Positions 1 to 5,712 of a stretch of 7,137 nucleotides of DNA are shown piece after piece. How positions within the stretch are numbered: position 1 is the first letter of the stretch; every line of letters begins with the position of its first letter. The notes beneath the pieces are model-generated. The model had not been told where the DNA came from and made no database searches. It saw nothing but the letters and a program-made list of their open reading frames with translations. The DNA comes from Methanosarcina sp. (GTDB taxonomy: Archaea; Halobacteriota; Methanosarcinia; Methanosarcinales; Methanosarcinaceae): assembly GCA_013330315.1 (NCBI GenBank), contig DUIO01000082.1, positions 1 through 7,137 on the forward strand, read 5' to 3'. The translations under genes were made by a program, and so were the position numbers.

Positions 1-77
1 TTTTATTAAATATGCTTTTTTTATAATAAATATTTTAAATAGAATGTAAGATTAAAGTAATAATTAATTTTAAATTA

Positions 78-109
78 GTTTAAAATATATAAGGTTTAAA
101 ATATATAAA
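78..109. repeat. two-copy 16-bp tandem direct repeat
   Basis: GTTTAAAATATATAAG and GTTTAAAATATATAAA lie head to tail, differing only in the last base. Each copy contains a TATA-like core. In DNA this AT-rich a short repeat can arise by slippage, so function is uncertain. Confidence 0.6.
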
Positions 110-190
110 TATATAAAGTTCTTTTCTTAGAAATATATAAATTATTTAATATATAGTGTGAGAACTTTCAATATATAAAATCAAAGTAGC

Positions 191-206
191 TATCTATATA
201 TAATTA
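191..206 (+). promoter_or_regulatory. possible archaeal TATA box for the methyltransferase locus
   Basis: The string TATCTATATATAATTA is TATA-box-like and is the one nearest upstream of the first coding-like sequence. Initiation about 25 bp downstream would fall near 225, ahead of both the TTG at 237 and the Shine-Dalgarno/ATG pair at 263-277. The surrounding DNA is so AT-rich that the match has little weight on its own. Confidence 0.3.
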
Positions 207-236
207 AGGCTGTCCATTATCACTTTAAGATATTTC

Positions 237-401
237 TTGTTGAGAAAATTTTTGAATACTCAAGGAGAGATAAAATGGAATTACTTGGATGTTAGCCTAT
301 ATTCAGCGTATTTTTGTGCTAAAGAGAGAACTTCGAAATATCAATTAATCTCACATAATAAGTCAAAAACGAAAGGAAAAAACAAAGAATGCTTTTCCTG
401 C
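237..401 (+). pseudogene. probable 5' coding remnant of the zinc-ribbon methyltransferase
   Basis: This frame is open from a TTG at 237 and ends in KNKECFSC at 378-401 before running out of frame with the downstream methyltransferase. The last Cys codon (TGC, 399-401) is directly followed, in the other frame, by PIC and NYNGPFL. Adding one C to the CC at 401-402 would join the two frames as FSC-PICNYNGPFL, which restores the CPxC half of the zinc ribbon expected in this methyltransferase family. A good ribosome binding site (GGAGAG, 263-268) precedes an ATG at 275, but that ATG is in the other frame and meets a stop after six codons, so the true N-terminus is unclear. I read this as the original 5' part of the gene, now disconnected. 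A sequencing error is the main alternative. Confidence 0.45.
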
Positions 402-1060
402 CTATATGCAATTATAATGGACCCTTTTTAAGTATCAGGCGCACATATGACGAATGTCCAAAATGCTGCTCGGTCGAAAGGCACAGACTTCAATTTCTTG
501 TGTTTCAGGAATTATTCAAAAAGTATGATACTTCTAAACTGTCTATGCTCCATGTAGCCCCTGAAAAAGTCTTCAGGAGAATTTTTGAGGAGAATTTTTT
601 AGAATATGTTACCACTGATATAAGCAAGAGAAGGAGCGTTGATTATCAGGCAGATCTCCGAAACCTTCCATTTGAAGATAATACTTATGATTTCGTATTT
701 GCCTCGTATGTTCTGGAGCACATTAAGGAAGATGAAAAAGCTATCATAGAGATCCGGAGAATTTTAAAACCAGAGGGAGTTGCAATTCTTCCAGTCCCGA
801 TCGTATCGAAAAAAACAATAGAATATCCCGAACCTAACCCATATGAATCATATCATGTTAGAGCATCAGGACAGGATTATTTTAAGAAATATGAAAAATA
901 TTTTGAAAAAGTAGTTGTATTCAGTTCAAAGGATTTCCCGCAGGAGTACCAGATGTGCATACATGAGGACAGGAGTCTTTTCCCCAATAAAAAAGCACCT
1001 CTCCGTGAGCCAATGAAAGGGAATGAACATGATGATTTTGTCCCGGTTTGCATATTATAA
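389..1060 (+). CDS. SAM-dependent methyltransferase (type 11), N-terminus probably frameshifted
   Basis: The 223-residue product is a class I SAM-dependent methyltransferase of the zinc-ribbon plus Methyltransf_11 type, often found with polysaccharide or surface-glycan genes; the substrate is unknown. Residues about 7-33 are a damaged zinc ribbon: PIC is present, then ECPKC and the family signature SVERHRLQ. The SAM-binding core follows: MLHVAPEK (about 53-60) as motif I, TTDIS as the acidic motif II end, the DLRNLPFEDNTYDFVF segment, then VLEHI (about 108-112) and RRILKPEGVAILPVP. The first Cys of the zinc ribbon is missing in this frame (Leu at residue 4), and one inserted C at 401-402 would restore it using the upstream frame, so 389 is probably not the native start. 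A weak AAAGGA lies 11 nt upstream of the ATG. The gene ends in TAA and is followed by a T-rich terminator-like stretch. No neighbouring glycan genes are visible. Confidence 0.8.
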   Translation: MLFLPICNYNGPFLSIRRTYDECPKCCSVERHRLQFLVFQELFKKYDTSKLSMLHVAPEKVFRRIFEENFLEYVTTDISKRRSVDYQADLRNLPFEDNTYDFVFASYVLEHIKEDEKAIIEIRRILKPEGVAILPVPIVSKKTIEYPEPNPYESYHVRASGQDYFKKYEKYFEKVVVFSSKDFPQEYQMCIHEDRSLFPNKKAPLREPMKGNEHDDFVPVCIL

Positions 1061-1063
1061 AGG

Positions 1064-1102
1064 GTTTTTAAACAATTTTTTGTGTTTTCTGATTATTTTT
1101 TC
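1064..1102 (+). terminator. T-rich terminator-like stretch after the methyltransferase
   Basis: Just past the TAA at 1058-1060 come several T runs (TTTTT, TTTTTT, TTTT, TTTTTT) within about 40 bases. Archaeal transcription commonly ends at such U-rich tracts without a hairpin. No clear stem-loop is visible. Confidence 0.45.
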
Positions 1103-1180
1103 CTAACTATTTTCTAAAATCTTTAATTTAATAATCGTACAAATTTCTCTGGCAGCATTTTATGCCTTTATTCTATGAAA

Positions 1181-1209
1181 TTTATACCGGAAGGTGTTGA
1201 GTTTATACA
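1181..1209 (+). promoter_or_regulatory. possible TATA boxes for the glutamine amidotransferase
   Basis: Two TATA-like strings, TTTATACC (1181-1188) and TTTATACA (1202-1209), lie upstream of the GTG at 1277. The second would start transcription near 1230, giving a leader of about 45 nt. Both are inferred from consensus only. Confidence 0.3.
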
Positions 1210-1276
1210 ACTGGTCAGGAAACCTTACCTTTAAATGCAGTAATATCCTATCCTGCCCTGAAAAAGGTGAAAAAAC

Positions 1277-1996
1277 GTGAAAATCCATTGCCTTCAACAT
1301 CTGAAAAATGAGACTCTCGGAAACATAGGGACCTGGATATCTATTAAAGGGCATACTCTTACAAAAACTCTGGTTTATGAAAAACCTGCCTTCCCCGAAC
1401 CTGAAGAGTTCGATATGCTCCTGATAATGGGAGGTACAATGAGCGTTTACCAGGAAAAAGACTTCCTATGGCTAAAACCTGAAAAAGATTTTGTGAAAAA
1501 AGTAATAGACACAGGCAAACCTATGCTTGGGAGCTGTTTTGGGGCACAATTGATTGCAGAGGTTCTGGGAGGAAAAGTTACAAGAAACAGATTCAAGGAA
1601 ATTGGCTGGCACAGGGTAAAAGCTCTGATAGGAGAAAATCCGAATAACGGAAAATATATGAACTCAAAGCTCCCGGCATGTTTATTTCCGGAATTCACCG
1701 CATTCATGTGGCATGGAGACACTTTTGAAATTCCGAAAAATGCAGCAAAACTTTTCAAAAGCGAAGCATGCTCTAATCAGGGTTTTATTTACGGAGAAAA
1801 CGTTCTGGGGCTGCAGTTTCATCCTGAGGCTGACAGGCAGTGGATAGAAAACCTGATTAAAGATTCAGGGCACGAACTTGTCGAAGGAAGATTTATCCAG
1901 TCAAAAGAAGAGATATTCAGAAACGAACACCTTCTCAAAGATTATCAGAATATCGCATTTTCCCTGATGGACTGGCTAGAAAAAACGATAAGCTGA
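1277..1996 (+). CDS. class I glutamine amidotransferase, GMP synthase-like family
   Basis: The 239-residue protein is a stand-alone class I (triad) glutamine amidotransferase domain, expected to hydrolyse glutamine or a gamma-glutamyl substrate in the cytoplasm. The oxyanion region MGGTMSVY is at 51-58, the nucleophile elbow GSCFGAQ at 85-91 with catalytic Cys87, the conserved MWHGDTFEIP segment at 144-153, and LQFHPEAD at 179-186 supplying His182 and Glu184. The triad is therefore complete. No synthase or acceptor domain is fused to it, so a GMP synthase label would be unsafe; proteins of this type are usually annotated only as type 1 glutamine amidotransferases. The start is GTG, chosen because AAGGTG lies 8 nt upstream and the MKIHCLQH opening is typical. 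It ends in TGA and converges on cgi121, 66 bp away. The acceptor and pathway are unknown. Confidence 0.9.
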   Translation: MKIHCLQHLKNETLGNIGTWISIKGHTLTKTLVYEKPAFPEPEEFDMLLIMGGTMSVYQEKDFLWLKPEKDFVKKVIDTGKPMLGSCFGAQLIAEVLGGKVTRNRFKEIGWHRVKALIGENPNNGKYMNSKLPACLFPEFTAFMWHGDTFEIPKNAAKLFKSEACSNQGFIYGENVLGLQFHPEADRQWIENLIKDSGHELVEGRFIQSKEEIFRNEHLLKDYQNIAFSLMDWLEKTIS

Positions 1997-2062
1997 GAAT
2001 AAACAATAAGGATAAATAAAGAGATAATATGGTTAAGGCAAACCCTGACTGACAATATATGC

Positions 2063-2593
2063 TTATTTTAAGAAATCTGCCAGTGCTACTCTCTCGATCA
2101 CAATTTCAGGAATGTATTCCTCTCCTGAAGCTTCTATTTCTTCGTCTGTAATATTGAAAAGAGAAAGAATTCCTTTCCTTTTTAAATCTGAATAAGCAAG
2201 CAATTCGGAACATGACTTTTCTTTGAGGAGTTGCATCAGTCTGGAAAAAGCAAGGAATACATTATCTTTTTTCCCAAGAAGTACAAAAACCACATTATTC
2301 TCCCCTTCATGCAAACCTATTGAAAAACTTCTTTCAATCTGCCGTTCTCCGGCTGCATAACGCATAATCTCTATACCCGGGTCTTTTGCCACATTGTTTC
2401 CTGCTGCAATAGCCCTGAGAGCCTTCCCTACCGCAAAGTGGAGGTGCCTTTCACCCGCGATCAGGTCAGCATTCATGCCCTGGATAGTCACTTCATTTTC
2501 GGCAGCAATTGCACTTATTGTCTTTAAAAAAACGTGAAGGTCTGGGATTTTCACGGCTCCGCAAATAACCTGGATTTCCCTTTGCATTTCCAT
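2063..2593 (-). CDS. cgi121: KEOPS complex subunit Cgi121
   Basis: The 176-residue product matches the archaeal Cgi121 family, the small KEOPS subunit that binds tRNA (notably its 3' CCA end) and, through Bud32, supports Kae1 in making N6-threonylcarbamoyladenosine at position 37 of ANN-decoding tRNAs. Recognisable features are the GMNADLIAGERHLHFAVGKA segment (about 39-58), the conserved ALRA and N-A-D/PGIEIMRYAAGERQIERSF stretch (about 72-91), and a C-terminal region with the DEEIEASG element (about 149-156). The length fits the family. The ATG at 2593 was chosen; a second ATG two codons later is also possible and neither has a strong ribosome binding site. The gene stands alone, divergent from the kinase and convergent with the amidotransferase; no other KEOPS gene lies in the window. 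It ends in TAA. Confidence 0.9.
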   Translation of the reverse strand: MEMQREIQVICGAVKIPDLHVFLKTISAIAAENEVTIQGMNADLIAGERHLHFAVGKALRAIAAGNNVAKDPGIEIMRYAAGERQIERSFSIGLHEGENNVVFVLLGKKDNVFLAFSRLMQLLKEKSCSELLAYSDLKRKGILSLFNITDEEIEASGEEYIPEIVIERVALADFLK

Positions 2594-2672
2594 ACTTCTG
2601 CCATATCACAGGCTTTACAATAAGGATTTCGGTTGAGAAGAATATGGCATAAATAAAAAAATGTTCTGAGAT

Positions 2673-2685
2673 TAATATAAAAGCT
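2673..2685 (-). promoter_or_regulatory. candidate TATA box for cgi121
   Basis: On the minus strand this reads CTTTTATATTAAT-like sequence, a good archaeal TATA box. Initiation about 25 bp downstream would fall near 2655 and give a leader of roughly 60 nt. A second candidate, TTTATTTATG at about 2648-2657, would give a leader of about 30 nt. The spacer 2594-2825 holds no gene that I can see. Confidence 0.35.
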
Positions 2686-2690
2686 TTTAT
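2677..2690. promoter_or_regulatory. 14-bp perfect palindrome in divergent promoter region
   Basis: ATAAAAGCTTTTAT is a perfect inverted repeat overlapping the candidate cgi121 TATA box. It could be a dimeric regulator site. AT-rich DNA produces such palindromes by chance, so the call is weak. Confidence 0.25.
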
Positions 2691-2734
2691 TCTTCGAATG
2701 CATAAAATAAGTGAATAATAAAATTGATGAAGTA

Positions 2735-2754
2735 GTTATATATATATTATAAAA
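2735..2754 (+). promoter_or_regulatory. candidate TATA box for the histidine kinase
   Basis: A run of alternating T and A (GTTATATATATATTATAAAA) lies about 75-90 bp upstream of the kinase start. Transcription would begin near 2770, leaving a leader of about 55-65 nt that includes the GGAAGGTGA ribosome binding site at 2821-2829. Confidence 0.4.
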
Positions 2755-2825
2755 GTCTATAAGATATTTTCAATTTAATAAGTTTAGAGAAGCACGAATA
2801 ATTAAGTATATCTGTTTCCGGGAAG

Positions 2826-5375
2826 GTGAGATATATTCTAAAAAATAAGGTCAGGTCAGAATTCTGTTTCTGCTCGACTATTCCATCCAACGGCCTTACT
2901 GCGGTATACAAGGAGACAGAGGAAAAAACAGAACTTATAGCAGCTTATATCAAAGCAGGACTACAACAAAATGAGTGCTGCATCTGGCTTGTACCTGACC
3001 CTGAGAATGCAATACTTGTAAAGGATTTAATTTCGGACTCAGAGCTGGATATCGAAAGCTGCATAAAGAAATCAAAGTTAAAGATAATCCCCCTGCAGGA
3101 AACTGCGCCCGGTACTGTCAAACCACCAGGGACCTCAAGCACCTATTTTGACTGGAAAGCAGGGACTCCGCAAAAAGAGACTATTAAATGTATCCATACA
3201 GGAAACTGGCAATACCTGCGCATCAATCTTGAGGTTGAAACCTTCGGAAACTCAGCCCCAAGCTCACTTAAGGAATTCAGGCATATTCTGGCTGAAAATA
3301 TACCCGGAAAGAAAATAAGACCTCTCTTTATGATTAAAGAGGAAGACCTTTCTCCGCAAGATATCTTCGATCTTATAGAAGCCGGGGAAAAACTGGTAAT
3401 TAAGAAAGACGGAAAGTGGAAGCTTCTTAGAATAAAGCAGGAAAATCGGGATAAAAAATTTAAGACATTGCTTGAGAGTTCGAATGACTCCATACTTATA
3501 CATGATATGAAAGGCAGGGTCCTGGAAGCAAACCATGTAGCCTGTGAAATTTTCGGATATACGCACAGTAAAATGCTTGGAAAGCACATAAAAGATTTAA
3601 GGACAAATATCCACCTTACCGAATTCGGACAGCAGGTAGAGAAACTGAAGCAAACAGGATATTTTATTTTTGAGATGGACTCTCTAAGGAGGAACGGTAC
3701 GGTTGTTCCCCAGGAGATCAATAACAGGCTGATCGAATATGAAGGAGAAACAGTCGTGCTGTCCATAGGGAGGGATATCAGTGAAAGAAGGCGGACAGAA
3801 GAAGCCCTGAATGATTCGGAAAGAAAATACAGGACGCTTTTTGAAGGATTTCCCGGGGGAATTGCCCAGTTCGATACCGATGGAGTGGTCACTCTCTGCA
3901 ATGAGAGTTTTGTAAGCCTGGCTGGAAACCGTAAAAAAGAAAAAATTAACTTTAAGTTACTGAACCCTCTGGAAGAAAACAGGTCTGAAGAAAAAATTGG
4001 CATGCATCTTCCTGAAGTTTCAGTCCATTATGAAATGAAGCATACCTCCGGCAATAAAAATGAAGAAATACCCGTTTCAATAACCTATAAACCCCTTATG
4101 TCCGAAAATTCCGGACTTGCCGGAGGAATTATACTCATAGAGGACCTTACCGAGACAAAAAGGCTGGAGACTGTGAAGCTCCAGCAGGCGGAATCCCTTA
4201 GGAAATTGGTAGATTCAATACCAGTACCTGCATTTTGTAAAAATAAAAACGGAGTTTATATCGCCTGCAACAGGGCTTTTGAAACATTTTTGAGGATGAA
4301 AAAGGAAGAAGTCCTCGGAAAATCTCTTCTGAATCTTGCTTCCCCCAGTGTTGCGGAAAAGTATCATTTAATGGACATAGAACTGATAAAACAGAAAAAA
4401 ACCCAGGTATATGAGACCTCTTTGAAATTTGCCGACGGCTCAATACATCAGGTAATGTTCAATAAGTTCGTATTCAGCGGCGTGACAGAAGAAGACTCAA
4501 TGCTCCTTGGCATTATGATTGACATAACCGAGCGCAAACAGGCCGAAGAGAAAATGCTTCAGGCAAAAATGGCGGCTGAGACTGCAAACAGAGCAAAAAC
4601 TGCTTTTATTGTCAATATGAGCCATGAACTGAGGACTCCTTTGAATGCGGTAATAGGATTCTCGGACCTTCTTTTAAGTGAGACTTTCGGCCCCTTGAAT
4701 GAGAAGCAGAAAAGGTATACTGAAAATATCTCAAAAAGCGGAAATCACCTCCTTGACGTGATCAACGATGTTCTGGATATCTCAAGGCTTGAGTTGGGAA
4801 ATATTGAGCTTTATTACGAGACGGTAGATATCCCTGGTGTAATTGAAGAAGTTCAAAGGATACTTTCTCCCCTGGCGGTCGAAAAAAATATCAGCATAGA
4901 ATCTACCATTGAGCCCGGACTGAAAAATATAATTGCCGACAGGGTAAAACTCAAACAGATCCTTTATAATATCCTGAATAACGCTATTAAGTTCTCATCC
5001 AATGGCGGAAAAGTAAACATCACTGCAGAATTCAAGGACGATGCGCTTGAAATGAGTGTAAAGGACACTGGCATTGGCATGCATGAAGAGGACTATGAAA
5101 GGGTTTTCCAGCCATTTGTTCAGATTGATGAGTCCATATCCAGAAAACATGGTGGTGTAGGACTCGGACTTGCACTTGTCAAAAAGTTTGCTGAACTTCA
5201 CGGAGGATAGGTAGGAGTTAAAGCAAGCCCTGGAAAAGGCAGCACTTTTACTTTCAGGGTTCCAAAAAAACCTGAAAACAAAATCCAGGAAAAAGAACTT
5301 GTTGACCATTTACAGTTTTCGCACAGCCCTGAAATCAGAAAGGGAAGATGAAAAAATAAGAGAAGATGAAAAATA
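2826..5375 (+). CDS. MEDS-PAS-PAS-PAS hybridless sensor histidine kinase with an in-frame UAG
   Basis: This is an orphan sensor kinase, apparently cytoplasmic since no membrane segment is seen. Domains in order: MEDS-like sensor (about 22-190; VYKETEEK and YIKAGLQQNECCIWLV), PAS1 (about 208-320), PAS2 (332-447), PAS3 (456-575), HisKA (588-655) with phospho-acceptor His600 in SHELRTP, and HATPase (about 697-842) with N box ILNNAIKF (714-721), G1 DTGIGM (747-752) and G2 GVGLGLAL (777-784). PAS domains end in the usual DISERR, DLTETK and DITERK linkers. The frame meets UAG at codon 795 (5208-5210) right after ELHGG, then continues for 54 codons with a normal HATPase ending, VGVKASPGKGSTFTF, to TAA at 5373. 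Without readthrough the product is 794 residues and lacks the final strands of the ATPase fold; with it, 849. The GTG start at 2826 lies inside the ribosome binding site, so the true start is uncertain; the in-frame ATT at 2835 is better spaced. No response regulator is nearby. Confidence 0.85.
5208..5210 (+). other. in-frame UAG in kinase: candidate pyrrolysine codon or nonsense mutation
   Basis: The codon follows ELHGG and precedes VGVKASPGKGSTFTFRVP, where related kinases typically have a Lys, Arg, Ser or Thr. AAG to TAG is one base change. All other visible stops in the window are TAA or TGA, and the post-UAG frame ends in TAA followed at once by TGA (5373-5378). Methanosarcina species decode UAG as pyrrolysine through PylS and tRNA-Pyl, which makes readthrough plausible; those genes are not in this window. 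Confidence 0.6.
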
Positions 5376-5403
5376 ATGAAGAGAAAATGAAAAAATAATG
5401 AAG
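5343..5403 (+). repeat. three imperfect purine-rich tandem repeats at the kinase 3' end
   Basis: Units of 18, 21 and 22 bp begin at 5343 (GAAGATGAAAAAATAAGA), 5361 and 5382, each of the form GAAxATGAAAAA(A)TAA(TGA)AGA. The first units encode the acidic-basic tail EDEKIREDEK of the readthrough kinase product, and the stop codon lies in the second. The pattern suggests slippage expansion. The next bases to 5430 remain purine-rich with no repeat unit. Confidence 0.6.
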
Positions 5404-5439
5404 AAAAAAATAGAAAAAATAAAAGAAAAGCCAGAATTT
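5376..5439 (-). terminator. T-rich terminator for the minus-strand unit
   Basis: Read on the minus strand, the bases after the small ORF stop are a pyrimidine tract with repeated T runs (TTTT, TTTTTT, TTTTTTT), fitting archaeal U-tract termination. It separates the leftward transcripts from the convergent kinase gene. Confidence 0.45.
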
Positions 5440-5577
5440 TTAGTATGGCCCCTGAATCACCAAACATTTAAGAACAACCTCAACCACAACCAACCCGAGC
5501 ATAACCATTAAGAAAAGAATAAAAAGGTTGAGGATGATCTGGCCGACCTTGGTCCTGACCGACGCCAGTTCATACAT
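5440..5577 (-). CDS. small single-helix membrane protein, hypothetical
   Basis: A 45-codon ORF begins at ATG 5577 and ends at TAA 5440-5442. The product opens MYELASVRTKVGQIILN, then has one long hydrophobic stretch (about residues 14-38, rich in Leu, Val, Ile, Phe and Met) and a short tail LKCLVIQGPY. The positive charges (Arg8, Lys10) before the helix suggest the N-terminus faces the cytoplasm. An in-frame GTG at 5589 could add four residues (VGIQ). A good TATA box lies at 5608-5619, placing initiation near the start codon with a leader of only about 10 nt. I do not recognise the family. It lies downstream of vhoC but with its own promoter-like sequence, so co-function with the hydrogenase is only a guess. 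It could also be a chance ORF or gene remnant. Confidence 0.45.
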   Translation of the reverse strand: MYELASVRTKVGQIILNLFILFLMVMLGLVVVEVVLKCLVIQGPY

Positions 5578-5607
5578 CTGGATTCCCACATATAAATATG
5601 GAATGGA

Positions 5608-5619
5608 CAGTATATAACC
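5608..5619 (-). promoter_or_regulatory. candidate TATA box for the small membrane ORF
   Basis: The minus strand reads GGTTATATACTG, preceded by a purine-rich CAAAT stretch that could act as a BRE. The expected start site, about 25 bp on, is near 5586, just upstream of ATG 5577. Confidence 0.4.
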
Positions 5620-5689
5620 ATTTGGAAATTTTCATACGTACTCAAATAATTTGTATCTGAAAAATAATCAGTATCCAAACTGGATCACA

Positions 5690-5712
5690 TCTAAAAATCC
5701 GGATAAGAAAAA
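5690..5712 (-). terminator. possible terminator after vhoC
   Basis: Directly after the vhoC TAA the minus strand reads TTTTTCTTATCCGGATTTTTAG, with two T runs around the short palindrome ATCCGGAT (5697-5704). This fits an archaeal U-rich terminator and would end the hydrogenase operon before the small ORF. The remainder of 5578-5712 shows only the TATA box noted separately. Confidence 0.4.

Larger units (their letters stand above)
1..236. other. AT-rich non-coding region with TATA-like repeats
   Basis: This stretch is almost entirely A and T, and I see no supportable gene in it. It holds a 15-bp direct repeat, GTTTAAAATATATAA, at 78-92 and 94-108 (period 16), and further AATATATAAA-like copies near 106-115, 131-140 and 170-179. 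An 8-bp inverted repeat, AAAGTTCT (115-122) and AGAACTTT (161-168), is flanked on both sides by ATATAT tracts. It could be promoter or operator DNA for the gene to the right, or decayed intergenic sequence. The many TATA-like strings make any single promoter call here ambiguous. Confidence 0.6.

Noticed and set aside
1..236. CRISPR array or insertion sequence end
   Set aside because: The repeats are short, nearly pure AT, and lack regular spacers; no terminal inverted repeats or transposase are visible.
1197..1280. Short ORF from TTG 1197 with AAGGTG close upstream, ending at the amidotransferase start
   Set aside because: The 27-codon product has no recognisable features, the ribosome binding site is too close to the TTG, and a TATA box for the next gene overlaps it.
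3143..4003. Long minus-strand ORF of 286 codons opposite the kinase
   Set aside because: It is antisense to well-supported MEDS and PAS sequence, is Ser/Phe-rich as expected for a shadow frame, and has no recognisable motif.
5208..5210. UAG as the ordinary stop of a naturally short kinase
   Set aside because: The frame after UAG encodes the expected end of the HATPase fold with strong family resemblance, which would not survive if it had long been untranslated. A recent mutation is still possible.
5198..5467. Minus-strand ORF with a Phe/Leu-rich hydrophobic stretch resembling a membrane protein
   Set aside because: It is the reverse of the purine-rich repeat and kinase 3' end; the hydrophobicity comes from low-complexity TTT/CTT codons, and the kinase frame explains the DNA.
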